Assembly: GCA_028281765.1 (NCBI GenBank)
Contig: JANQJF010000005.1
Coordinates: forward strand, 1 to 64,000
Origin: Planctomycetota bacterium
GTDB taxonomy: Bacteria > Planctomycetota > UBA1135 > UBA2386
DNA: 64,000 bases
Reading direction: 5' to 3'
Both the position numbers and the translations under genes were made by a program. The notes beneath the pieces are model-generated. The model worked only from the letters and a program-made list of their open reading frames with translations, was not told where the DNA came from and made no database searches. Positions 8,499-17,900 of the stretch are shown in pieces. Position 1 is the stretch's first letter, and every line of letters starts with the position of its first letter.

Positions 8499-9149
8499 GT
8501 GAAGCGAGCCGAGAAAGCCGAGCGGATCCTCGGGATCCTCGAAGAGTTGTATCCCCGGCCACCGGTGCCGCTGGATCACGCGGATTCGTTCCAGCTGTTG
8601 ATCGCGGTGTTGTTGTCGGCGCAGACGACGGATGCGCGCGTGAACTTGGTGACGCCGGCGCTGTTCGAGGCGGCGCCGGGTCCGCGGGAGATGGCCGAGC
8701 TCGCGGTCGACGAGATCCACGACTTCATTCGCACGTGCGGGCTCGCGCCCGCGAAGGCGAAGAACATCTCGAAGCTCGCGAAGATCGTGTGCGCCGAGCA
8801 CGGTGGCGACGTGCCACGCACGTTCGAGGAACTGGAGGCGTTGCCGGGTGTCGGGCACAAGACGGCGAGCGTCGTCATGGCGCAGGCGTTCGGTGTGCCG
8901 GCGTTCCCCGTCGACACACACATCCATCGCCTCGCTGCGCGTTGGGGGCTGTCCAACGGCACGACCGTCGAGAAGACCGAGCGCGATCTCAAGGCGCTGT
9001 TCCCGCGGGAGAAGTGGAACAACCTGCACCTGCAGATCATCTTCTTCGGACGTGAGTACTGCCCGGCGCGCGGCCACGATCTCGCGACGTGTCGGATCTG
9101 CGGGTGGGCCGCGACCAAGAAGCGAATGCGCGAAGAGGCCCGGTCCTAG
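8499..9149 (+). CDS. nth: Endonuclease III, DNA glycosylase/AP lyase
   Basis: A 216-aa base-excision-repair enzyme that removes oxidised pyrimidines and cleaves at the abasic site. The helix-hairpin-helix is LPGVGHKTASVV with the catalytic Lys, and the catalytic Asp sits in PVDTHIHRLA. The C-terminus has Cys residues in REYCPARGHDLATCRICGW, but only three of the four 4Fe-4S ligands of the classic C-x6-C-x2-C-x5-C pattern are visible, with nine residues in the first gap. The start is taken as GTG 8499 because a hairpin fills the region upstream; TATGGT ends six bases before it, so the mRNA may be leaderless. It converges on the ABC exporter operon across an inverted-repeat element. Confidence 0.92.
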   Translation: MKRAEKAERILGILEELYPRPPVPLDHADSFQLLIAVLLSAQTTDARVNLVTPALFEAAPGPREMAELAVDEIHDFIRTCGLAPAKAKNISKLAKIVCAEHGGDVPRTFEELEALPGVGHKTASVVMAQAFGVPAFPVDTHIHRLAARWGLSNGTTVEKTERDLKALFPREKWNNLHLQIIFFGREYCPARGHDLATCRICGWAATKKRMREEARS

Positions 9150-9155
9150 TCTCGG

Positions 9156-9324
9156 CTAGTGCTCCTCGTCTGAAATCCGTAGTAGAAGTAGCCGTGGCAG
9201 TCGATTCGCACGCAAGGCGCTGGGACGACACGGCTTGTCGGTGGACAAGTTGAGGAGCAGCAACGCAGCGAGCGGGTCGAATGGCCGGTTACTTCTGATG
9301 CGGACTTCGGACGCGGAGTACTAG
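9156..9324. mobile_element. MITE-like 169-bp element with 39-bp imperfect terminal inverted repeats
   Basis: The arm at 9156-9194, starting CTAGTGCTCCTCGTC, and the reverse complement of 9286-9324, starting CTAGTACTCCGCGTC, match over about 30 of 39 positions. Both ends carry CTAGT/ACTAG. The 91-bp centre is non-coding and has further short inverted repeats. Size, long terminal repeats and lack of coding capacity fit a degenerate miniature inverted-repeat transposable element. It lies between convergent genes, and its right tip supplies the TAG stop codon of the ABC exporter subunit at 9321-9323. No related transposase is in the window. Confidence 0.55.
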
Positions 9325-11045
9325 CTGCGCACCTGCACGCGTCCGCCGTCGACGACGATGACCTGGTCGGCGGACCGCACCGTCGACAGTCGGTGCGCCA
9401 CGACCAAGACCGTGCGGTCCTCGAACAGGACGTCCAGCGCGCGCTGGATGCGCGCTTCGCTTTCGCTGTCGATGTTCGCGGTCGCCTCGTCGAGGATCAG
9501 CAGATCCGGATCGTGGCACAGCGCGCGCGCCATCGCGAGTAGCTGGCGTTCGCCCTGCGAGAACGTTGCGCCGCGCTCTTCGACCTGGGCGTGCAGTCCA
9601 CCGTCCAGCGCGTTGACGAAGTCGGCGGCGCCGATCGCGTCGATGGCTTCCCGCACGCGCAATTCGGGGATCGACTCGTCGGAGAGCCGAAGGTTTTCCA
9701 GGATGGTCCCCGTGAACAAGAACACGTCCTGCGGCACGACCGCGATGCGGCGGCGCAGCGACTCGAGTTCGAGGTCGCGCAGGTCGTCGCCATCGAGCGT
9801 GATGCGACCCTCGGTCGGATCGTGGAGGCGCGACACGAGAGACAGGATCGTGCTCTTGCCCGCGCCGGTCGGCCCGATGAACGCGCAGGTCGTGCCGGCG
9901 GGCACGTCGAGGTCGACGCCGTCGAGCACCGGCACGTCCGGCAGGTAGCGGAACGCGACGTCGCGGAAGCGCAGCGTGGCGGGGCCGGGTCGGGATTCCA
10001 CCGGATCCTTGGCGCGCGGCGGCGACTCCGCCTCTCCGAGAATGCCGAAGATGCGCTCGCTGCTCGAGAACGCGGACTGCAGCACGTTGTACTTCTCGCC
10101 GAGTTCGCGGATCGGTTCGCTGAGCTTCGTGAAGTACATCCAGAACTGCACGAACAGACCGGCCGTGACGGTGCCCTCGAAGATGCCGCGCCCGCCGACG
10201 TAGAGCAGGCCCGCCTGGCTGAAGCGCAGCGCCAGCTCGACGAGGGCGAAGAACATCGCGAAGTAGAGGATCGTCTCGCGCCAACCGTCCCGGGTGCCCT
10301 CGTTGAGTTCGTCGAAGTGCTGCTGCACGGCGGCTTCGCGACCGTAGCCGCGAATGGCGCGCACGCCGCCGACCGTCTCGGCCGTGAACGCGTTCTGTTT
10401 CGCGAGTCGACTCCGCACCTTGCGGTACGCATCGCGCGCGTAACGGCGGAACATCAGACTGACCCCGACCAGCAGCGGGATCACGACGAGGCCGAACAAC
10501 GCGAGATCGAAGTCGAGCAGGAACAGCACCGCGACGATGCCGACGATCTTCAGCAGGTCGAACACCGTCTGGAGCACGCCCGTCGCGATCAGCTCGTTGA
10601 GGTTCTCGACGTCGCTCGTGATGCGGGTCACGAGCTTGCCGGCCGGGTTCTTGTCGAAGAACGGGGGGCCGAGCAGGAACATGTGCCGAAACAGGTGCAG
10701 GCGCAGATCGCGCACCACGCGCTGACCGTTCTTCGCGGTCAGCATACCGTAGGAAAACGACAAGAAGGTGCCGACCAGCGAGGTCGCGAGGTATGCCCCG
10801 CCGAGCCACGCGATTGCGGATACGTCCATCGGCCGCCCGTCGGCCGCGTCCGCGATCGGCCCGTCGATCGCCCAGCGCACGAGGAACGGGCCGAGGATCT
10901 CGATCCCGAACGACAGCAGCAGGATCAGCAGGCACGCCGCGAACGCGCCGCGGTAGGGGCGGACGAACGGCCAAATGTCGCGCAGGTGCGCGAAGTCGAG
11001 CCGAGCTTCGACCTGATCGTCGGAGTAGCCGCGGAATTGCACCAT
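9321..11045 (-). CDS. ABC exporter subunit, canonical ATPase half of a heterodimer
   Basis: A 574-aa fused membrane/ATPase half-transporter of the MdlB/YheH/TM288 type. Six membrane helices occupy about residues 20-300 and the ATPase domain 335-570. Motifs: Walker A GPTGAGKST, Q-loop VPQDVF, an altered signature FSQGERQL in place of LSGGQ, and Walker B LLILDEATANID with the catalytic Glu present. The companion gene upstream has the opposite pattern (normal LSGGQ, Asp for Glu), as expected for heterodimeric exporters with one degenerate ATP site. The start at 11045 (MVQFRGYSDDQ) lies two bases after the upstream stop. The substrate is unknown; drugs, lipids and peptides are all possible. Confidence 0.9.
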   Translation of the reverse strand: MVQFRGYSDDQVEARLDFAHLRDIWPFVRPYRGAFAACLLILLLSFGIEILGPFLVRWAIDGPIADAADGRPMDVSAIAWLGGAYLATSLVGTFLSFSYGMLTAKNGQRVVRDLRLHLFRHMFLLGPPFFDKNPAGKLVTRITSDVENLNELIATGVLQTVFDLLKIVGIVAVLFLLDFDLALFGLVVIPLLVGVSLMFRRYARDAYRKVRSRLAKQNAFTAETVGGVRAIRGYGREAAVQQHFDELNEGTRDGWRETILYFAMFFALVELALRFSQAGLLYVGGRGIFEGTVTAGLFVQFWMYFTKLSEPIRELGEKYNVLQSAFSSSERIFGILGEAESPPRAKDPVESRPGPATLRFRDVAFRYLPDVPVLDGVDLDVPAGTTCAFIGPTGAGKSTILSLVSRLHDPTEGRITLDGDDLRDLELESLRRRIAVVPQDVFLFTGTILENLRLSDESIPELRVREAIDAIGAADFVNALDGGLHAQVEERGATFSQGERQLLAMARALCHDPDLLILDEATANIDSESEARIQRALDVLFEDRTVLVVAHRLSTVRSADQVIVVDGGRVQVRS

Positions 11046-11047
11046 CG

Positions 11048-12799
11048 CTACTCCGGTAGCCCCCGTTCGAGCATGGTTTCCTCCGACTGGCGGCGCCACG
11101 TGTCGGCGTAGTACCCGGGCTGTCGGACCAGCTCGGCGTGCTTGCCGCGCGCGGTGACCCGGCCGTCTTCGAGGACGAGGATCAGGTCGGACTCCTGCAC
11201 GATCGAGAGTCGGTGGGCGATCGCGACGAGCGTGCGGTTGCCGCGCGCGGAGCGCAGGTTGTCGAGGATGCGTCGTTCGGTCGCGAGGTCGACCGCAGAC
11301 AGCGTGTCGTCGAGAACGAGCGCGGGGCGATCGGCCGCGAGTGCGCGTGCGAGCGAGGTCCGCTGCTTCTGCCCACCGGATAGAGTCACACCGCGCTCGC
11401 CGACGATCGTCTCCCAGCCTTCTGGGAACGCATCGAGGTCTGTGTCGAGGCTGGCGGCCGCGGCGAACCCCTCGACGTCGACGTCCTCGTGCCCGAACGA
11501 GATGTTGCCGCCGAGCGTGTCCGAGAACAGGAACGGGTCCTGCGGCGCGACGGCGAAGACCTTCCGCACGGACTTCGGCGAGATGTCGAGGATGTCGATC
11601 CCGTCGACGAGCACGGTGCCGCGCGGCGGATCGTAGAAGCGCAGGAGGATCGCGAGCAGCGTCGACTTGCCGGAGCCGATCGGGCCGACGACGCCGATGC
11701 GCTGTCCCGGTTCGATCGTGAGGTCGATGTCGATGAGCGCGGGCTGACTCTGCTCGGGATAGGTGAACGTCAAGCCGCGGATCTCGATCCGACCGTGCAG
11801 CTCGACATCACGACCCGTTTGCGCTTCCGGTTCGGCGGAGAAGACCTCTTCGATCCGGTCGGCGGCGGCTACGGCGCGGTGCCAAGACGCGACGATCCAT
11901 CCGATCGCGATCAGCGGCCAGACCATCGCGCCGAGCAGAGCCAAGAACGTCAGTAGCTGTCCGATCGTCAGCGTGCCGTTGCCGACTTCGATCGCGCCGA
12001 GGACGACGACGGCGATGATCACGATCTCGCGGCACGCGTGGATCAACACGTTGAACCACGCGCGCAGCTTGGCCAGCTCGATGTTGCAGTCGACATAGCG
12101 ATTGCTGAGCTGCGACATCGCCTCGACTTCGCCCCGCCCGCGCGCGAACGCGAGGAGTACGCGGATGCCGTTGAAGCTCTCCGCAGCGCGCTGGGAGATT
12201 TCGGCGATCGCTTCCTGCACGGCCTTGCTGTGTTTGTGCAGGCGCGGCATCAAGAGCGCGATGCCCGCGAGCATGATCACGAACGACACCAGCGCCGCGC
12301 CCGCGACGAGCGGGGAGAACTCGAGCATCAAGTACACTCCGCCGGGCACGAGCACGATGGCGGACGTGCCGTAGAGCAACGTCGGACCGGTTACGAAGCG
12401 GACGAGCTCGACGTCCTGCGTGATCCGACTCAGCAGATCGCCCGTGCGCGCGCGATCGAACCAGCTGATGCTCAGCTTCGCGAGGTGGGCGTTGAGTTCG
12501 GACTTGAGTCGCGCCTCCATGTGTCGGGATGCGTTGATCAGCTGATGGCGTCCGCCGAAGCGCAGCACGGCGTCGACCGCGGCGATGGCCGCGAGCAGCA
12601 GGCAGTCCTCGAGCAGAGCGCTCTCGTCGTAGCCGCCGTCCGAGTGCGTGCGCAGTCGGTCGACGACGCGGCCGAGCAGCTGCGCCATCCACAGCACGAG
12701 GAGCGCGGAGATGGGCATGCACGCGAGACCGCGCAGCACCTGCCATTTGCGCTCCCACAGGAGGGAGAACCCGCGGCGGAATCGCGTCAGGATGCGCAT
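11048..12799 (-). CDS. ABC exporter subunit, degenerate ATPase half of a heterodimer
   Basis: A 583-aa fused membrane/ATPase half-transporter of the MdlA/YheI/TM287 type. The membrane domain spans about residues 1-300 (e.g. IVLVPGGVYLMLEF) and the ATPase domain 330-575. Motifs: Walker A GPIGSGKST, Q-loop APQDPFLF, signature LSGGQKQR, and Walker B ALVLDDTLSAVD, where Asp replaces the catalytic Glu. This marks the degenerate ATP site of a heterodimeric exporter. The ATG at 12799 starts just before the first helix; the longer open frame to 13060 lies inside the peptidase gene. It sits eight bases after the peptidase stop and two before its partner, so the three genes form one operon. Confidence 0.9.
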   Translation of the reverse strand: MRILTRFRRGFSLLWERKWQVLRGLACMPISALLVLWMAQLLGRVVDRLRTHSDGGYDESALLEDCLLLAAIAAVDAVLRFGGRHQLINASRHMEARLKSELNAHLAKLSISWFDRARTGDLLSRITQDVELVRFVTGPTLLYGTSAIVLVPGGVYLMLEFSPLVAGAALVSFVIMLAGIALLMPRLHKHSKAVQEAIAEISQRAAESFNGIRVLLAFARGRGEVEAMSQLSNRYVDCNIELAKLRAWFNVLIHACREIVIIAVVVLGAIEVGNGTLTIGQLLTFLALLGAMVWPLIAIGWIVASWHRAVAAADRIEEVFSAEPEAQTGRDVELHGRIEIRGLTFTYPEQSQPALIDIDLTIEPGQRIGVVGPIGSGKSTLLAILLRFYDPPRGTVLVDGIDILDISPKSVRKVFAVAPQDPFLFSDTLGGNISFGHEDVDVEGFAAAASLDTDLDAFPEGWETIVGERGVTLSGGQKQRTSLARALAADRPALVLDDTLSAVDLATERRILDNLRSARGNRTLVAIAHRLSIVQESDLILVLEDGRVTARGKHAELVRQPGYYADTWRRQSEETMLERGLPE

Positions 12800-12807
12800 G
12801 CGGCGAA

Positions 12808-14781
12808 CTACTCGGACCGCAGCACGAACGCCATCGCGTCGAGCACGCCGGAGAGCTTCTTCGCGGCCGCTTCGATGCGGGCTTCGTCCCCGGATTCCAG
12901 CGCCTCGTCGAGGTCCGGAAGCGTCGCGGCGCCGTAGCCGAGGTCGATACCGGGTGCGACGAGGAGGTTGCGGAACCACGGACGGCTCTGGATGCCCTGC
13001 TCGTCGAGTAGCGCGCGGTGGAGCCCGATCAGCTGCTCCTCGTCGGCCTCGTCCTTGCACGCTTCGCGGAGCGCCGCGACCTGGCCGAGCAGCTTCTCGC
13101 GCAGGTCGTCATCGAGCGAGTTGAGCTTCGCGATCGCGCTCTCGAGCCACGGGGCCCAGGCGGACTCGTCGAGCGGCGGGCGGCTGGACTTCGCGAAGCG
13201 ATAGGCCGCGGTCGCGAGGAAGCGCGCCATCGACTCGTGGATCGCGAACCCCGGATCGAGGTAGGTCTCCATCGTGAAGAGCGTGTCGTGCAGGCTGTGA
13301 TAGACGCCGTGCCCGCCGCGGGAGCCGAAGTCGAGGGCCGGAATCCCGAGTCGGCACACGAACGCGGTGTAGTCCGAGCCGGAGCCGAGTTCGCCGACGG
13401 GGGGCCGCGAGCCGCCGTGCGCCCATCGCGTGAGCAGGCGGCCCTGATTGTCGTGGGGAGTGGTGCGGGCGGCGACTTCACCGAGGAAGCGGACGAGGTC
13501 CGGTGTGGACGACGCGCCGAAACGCGTGCCGCTGACCGCGCCGTCGCAGTTGAAGTAGGCCAGGCACTCTCGTTGGATCGCGTCCGCGTGGTCCTCGCAC
13601 CATTCCGTGCTGCCGACGAGCCCGAATTCTTCGGCGTCCCAGGACGCGAAACGGATCTCGTAGTGCGGCTCCCAGCCGTCCGCGACGAGCCGCCCGAGGA
13701 TGCGCATCGCCTCGAGCGCGAGCGCTTGTCCAGACGTCGGGTCGTTGGCGCCGTGCACCCAGGCGTCGCGGTGCCCGCCGATCAGCACGTAGCGCTTCGA
13801 CGTCGACGGGGCGCGCAGGCGACCGAGAACGTTCCACAGCGGCCGGATCTCGTTGTCGCATCGCACGGTCATTTCGACGCGCACGGGGCCGGGGCCGGTG
13901 TGGTAGGTCACGGGACAGCCGCCCTGCCACGCACCCGAGACGTTCGGCCCCTTCATCGCCGCCAGGATCTTGCCCGCATTCGCGGAAGAGATCGGGATGC
14001 ACGGGATCGTCGGGAGCCACGAGCACTCCGCCGGCGCGAGGCGCTCGGCCTCCTTCGTCGACGCCCACCCCGGCGTCAGCGGATCGCCGCACATCTCGCT
14101 GAGGTAGAGGATCGAGCCGCGCTGCACCGCGTGCTCGGGTCGCCACGGCCCGTCCGGATGCACGTCGCCCTTGCGGTAGCCGTCGTCGTCCGGATCCGAG
14201 TAGAGCAGCACGCCGGCGGCGCCGTGCTCCGCGGCTTCGCGTACCTTCAGCCCGCGGAAGACCCCGCCGTAGCGGATCAGGCAGATCTTGCCGCGGACGT
14301 TGACGCCCTTCTCCTCGAGCCAGTCGAAGTCCTCGGCTCGCCCCTTGAACGCGTAGACGACCGGCGCCTCGACGACACCCGACGCCGAGTAGGCGTTGTA
14401 GGTCGCGATCACATCATCGTAGCTGTCCTTGTCTCGGGGATTCGGGTGCTCGCGCAGATCGAGTTCGATCTCGTTCGGCGCCGTGATGCGAAGGCCGATC
14501 TCTTCGGGATACGGCAGATAGGCGTGATACGTCTCGATCTCGGTCTCGAATCCGAACGACTCGAGTGTCGACTTTACGTACAGCGCGCTCTCGTAGTCCG
14601 CTTGGGATCCGGCGACGTGCGGGTCCTCACTGAGCCGTCGCAGGTGCTTGCGGATCTCGGCCCCGGAGGCCCGCTCCCGGATGAACTTCTCGGCCCCGTC
14701 GAGCTTTGGATGCGGGCTACGGGCCGGTTCGGGCGGGGTCTGGGGGGCGGCGACGAGCGTCGCCAGCACGAGGCTGAGCAT
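12808..14781 (-). CDS. Exported M28 zinc peptidase, glutamate carboxypeptidase II-like
   Basis: A 657-aa protein of the M28B family (relatives: PSMA/FOLH1 and plasma glutamate carboxypeptidase). A signal peptide (MLSLVLATLVAAPQ) directs export. A protease-associated domain lies around residues 130-290 (VNVRGKICLIRYGG). The zinc peptidase domain shows HRDAWVHGANDPTSG (His and bridging Asp), WDAEEFG (catalytic Glu and Glu ligand), YFNCDGA (Asp) and VYHSLHDT (last His). The C-terminal helical domain resembles the dimerisation domain. It probably trims peptides outside the cytoplasm. It is the first gene of an operon with the heterodimeric ABC exporter, which hints at a peptide-processing and transport role, but this is inference. 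Confidence 0.88.
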   Translation of the reverse strand: MLSLVLATLVAAPQTPPEPARSPHPKLDGAEKFIRERASGAEIRKHLRRLSEDPHVAGSQADYESALYVKSTLESFGFETEIETYHAYLPYPEEIGLRITAPNEIELDLREHPNPRDKDSYDDVIATYNAYSASGVVEAPVVYAFKGRAEDFDWLEEKGVNVRGKICLIRYGGVFRGLKVREAAEHGAAGVLLYSDPDDDGYRKGDVHPDGPWRPEHAVQRGSILYLSEMCGDPLTPGWASTKEAERLAPAECSWLPTIPCIPISSANAGKILAAMKGPNVSGAWQGGCPVTYHTGPGPVRVEMTVRCDNEIRPLWNVLGRLRAPSTSKRYVLIGGHRDAWVHGANDPTSGQALALEAMRILGRLVADGWEPHYEIRFASWDAEEFGLVGSTEWCEDHADAIQRECLAYFNCDGAVSGTRFGASSTPDLVRFLGEVAARTTPHDNQGRLLTRWAHGGSRPPVGELGSGSDYTAFVCRLGIPALDFGSRGGHGVYHSLHDTLFTMETYLDPGFAIHESMARFLATAAYRFAKSSRPPLDESAWAPWLESAIAKLNSLDDDLREKLLGQVAALREACKDEADEEQLIGLHRALLDEQGIQSRPWFRNLLVAPGIDLGYGAATLPDLDEALESGDEARIEAAAKKLSGVLDAMAFVLRSE

Positions 14782-14975
14782 GCGCGTACTTTGGGCCGGG
14801 GGACAGGGGAGCGCAAGAACGTGCGGGCGTCCGCACGGCGGGTTCCGCCGCCTCCGTCTCGTTCGTGGACCGTCCGGCGCCGAGTCGTCTCTATTACCCG
14901 GACCGCACGGCCGATAGGGAAACAACGGTGCTCCGTGCGCGGATCCGCGTGCGGCGACAGACCGGGGAGGTTGCG

Positions 14976-17900
14976 ATGCGCGAACGAGTCCGAACAACCG
15001 AGGCGGGTTTTTCTCTGGCCGAACTGATGATGGGGATCGTCATCTTCGTCATCTCGGTCATCGTCCTCGGCAGTCATGTGACGTCGAACTACAACTCGAC
15101 GCAGAGCCAGCGAGACCTGGTGTTCGCCTACACCAAGGCGCAGGCCATCCTCTCCGAGATTCACTCGTTCGTCGATCGTGGTGAGATCGAGGCGGCCGTC
15201 GATCTCGACGTGCTCGACGACGGCGTCGTCAACCGTCCTGTGCTGACGGTATCCGATGACGCCGCCGGCAACCCGTTGACCGCGGATCATCCGCTGTCCG
15301 GCAACTTCCAGCGGGACAGCGAATGGGTTTGGTCGCGCCGCATCAGCGTTCGTCCGTTCACCGGGCTCAACAACCGGAACGTGCGCTATGTCACGGTGCG
15401 AATCTACAAGCGCAACCGCGACGGCGCCGAGCGCGAGCTCGCGACTCTTTCTTCTGTGGTCAACTCCGTGGCTTCGGCCTTCCCGACGACCCAGGTCTTC
15501 GACGTCTATCTGCTGGCCGTCGCGACGATCCCGGGTTGGTGGGTGCACATGGAATCGATCATCCCGTTCGTCGAGTCCGCGATCACCGACCTCGAGAACC
15601 GCAACCCCGGCCTGTCCGTGCGCACGCACTGGATCACCAAGGCCGGCTACGGTCGCAACCAAGTCTACCGTCCGTTCACCAACGACTCGAACGACAGTCA
15701 CACCCAGGTCGACAGCGTCTACTACTACCCCGGCAAGATGCCGAGTGGCAACGCGTCGTCCTACTACTACGTGCCCGACCTGATCCAGGCGCGCATCTCG
15801 GTCGACGGCACCGAGCGGCACGGCTTCGACCCGGACACGAACCCGTACCCGTACGCGGTGAGTGACTTCTACAACCACACGATGCGCTATCCGCGCGCGA
15901 AGGCGTTCCACGACGAGCGCGTGCAGTTCATCAAGGACCGCAAGGCCGCGATCCGCGCCGCGGAACTCGCGGGCACGACGCCGGATCCCGAGCTCGAGGA
16001 CATGTCCGAGGAGCCGACGCTGCAGATCCTCCTCGAGGAGATGTGCACGAACCCCGACGCCTACCGCCACGCGCTGATCGTCAACCTGCACGGCGAGCTG
16101 CTGCCGGTGCCGTCGCTGCGGAACTACTCGAACCCGGCGAAGGCGCCCGGGCTGATGCCAGGCGTTCGCGTGGTCACGCACCCCGAAGAGCTCCGGACGG
16201 CACGACCTGGGACGCCAGGTGACAACGACGTGCGCCTCCGCGTCTACGCGTACAACACGGATGCCGATAGCGTCAGCCACGATCGGCTGTCGGTGTCGAA
16301 TCCGATTCTTCTCCAGATCATGGACGTCGACCTCACCGATGGAGCGATCAATACGCTCGCCTCGGGAGTTCAGATCGAGAAGCTCGATGGCGGGCTTGCC
16401 GGGCGGGTCTATGACTCGGACTTCGTTGCCTCGGCTCCATGGACCGGCACTTCGGACGAGATGCTGTACTACATCTGGTTCAACAACCCGCCGGGCGAGC
16501 GCAAGTCGACGATGATCTACTTGATCAACACGCCGACGGTGGCCACCCGCGTCGGTGACAAGGGGCTCTACGACAACGAGCGTTCGCGCCTCTACGACCT
16601 CGAGTATGTCCCGTCCTGCACCGACAGCGATGCGGTCGCCGACTTCGACAACAACCTCGGGGACGACGGGGACGGTCCGAAGAACACGGCGCGCTGGCGC
16701 ATCACGCTGCCTGCGAGTCTGTGGACCGACGAGAGGTTCTACTACCCGACGGAGCCGGCGCCACCCGCCAGCCCGAACTACAACCCGAACGCCACCGCGG
16801 AGCCGGATCACACACTCGTGGTTCGGACGCGAATTACGAACTGGGCGAATCCGGAGTGGGCCACGACCGGGGAGTGGTTCACGCCGACTACCGATCCGAA
16901 TCAGCCCGAGAACTTCTCCGAGACCTACACCTGGTGGGCCGACTCGCCGGACGACGTTCCGATCACGGAGCGGTCCCAGTTTCAGGGTGACCCGCGGCAC
17001 AACCCGTACCTCGACCTGCTGGCCGGGGATCCCGACTTCGGGGACGGCTACAACTGGTTCTTCGATTCGCTGACGAATGACGGTGACAACGCGAAAGACG
17101 ACTTCTTCGGGATCGTCCGCAGCTGGAACCGCTGGAACGGCTCGATCCGTCAGGACGTGCCGCGGATGTTCGAGCTCTTCCGCACGGCGATCTCGAGCAC
17201 GCGTTCGATCTACACGACGCTGACCGGCTACTCCTACTACTACATGGGAGTCGGCAACGAGATCGGCTACGACGGCGCGAACGGCTACCCGAACTCGATC
17301 CCGACGGATCGGACGCCCTGGGGCGCCGCGGCCGACTCGGACGGCTTCGTCAACAACATCACCGGCAACCGCTGCTACGTCCGCGACGGTGGTTCGAACT
17401 ACTGGTGGGGGATGCCGTGGCTCGGCGAGCTCTACCCGGACGCTGCCGTCGGCGACTTCTACGCGATCGACGGCGGAGGCAATCTCGTCGGCAACCTGCC
17501 GGCCGGCAGCTCGTCCGGTTCGTTCTACCGACAGAGCGAGTACGACGCGTACCAGGGTTCCGACTTCACGGCCCACGGCACGCGGATGTACTCCTCGCGG
17601 CAGCGCACCTCGACGCGCGGCTGCGTGAGCTTCTTCAACGTCGGCACGACGAGTCAGCACTTCAACCACCACTTCAGTGGTGGTGCAGGCAACCTCGTCG
17701 GGTCGGGTCTCGAGATCGCGGACAACTACGGCTTCCCGATGGCGACGTCGGTCGAAGTGTCGCGACCGTTCTCGATCGACACCTCGGGGAACGAGCCGGA
17801 GGAGTACAGCTACGCGCCGTACTCGACGAACCGCTTCACCGCGTCGATCGCACAGACGTTCTTCAATCACCCGACCTCCGGCCACACCGGTTCGGGGCTC

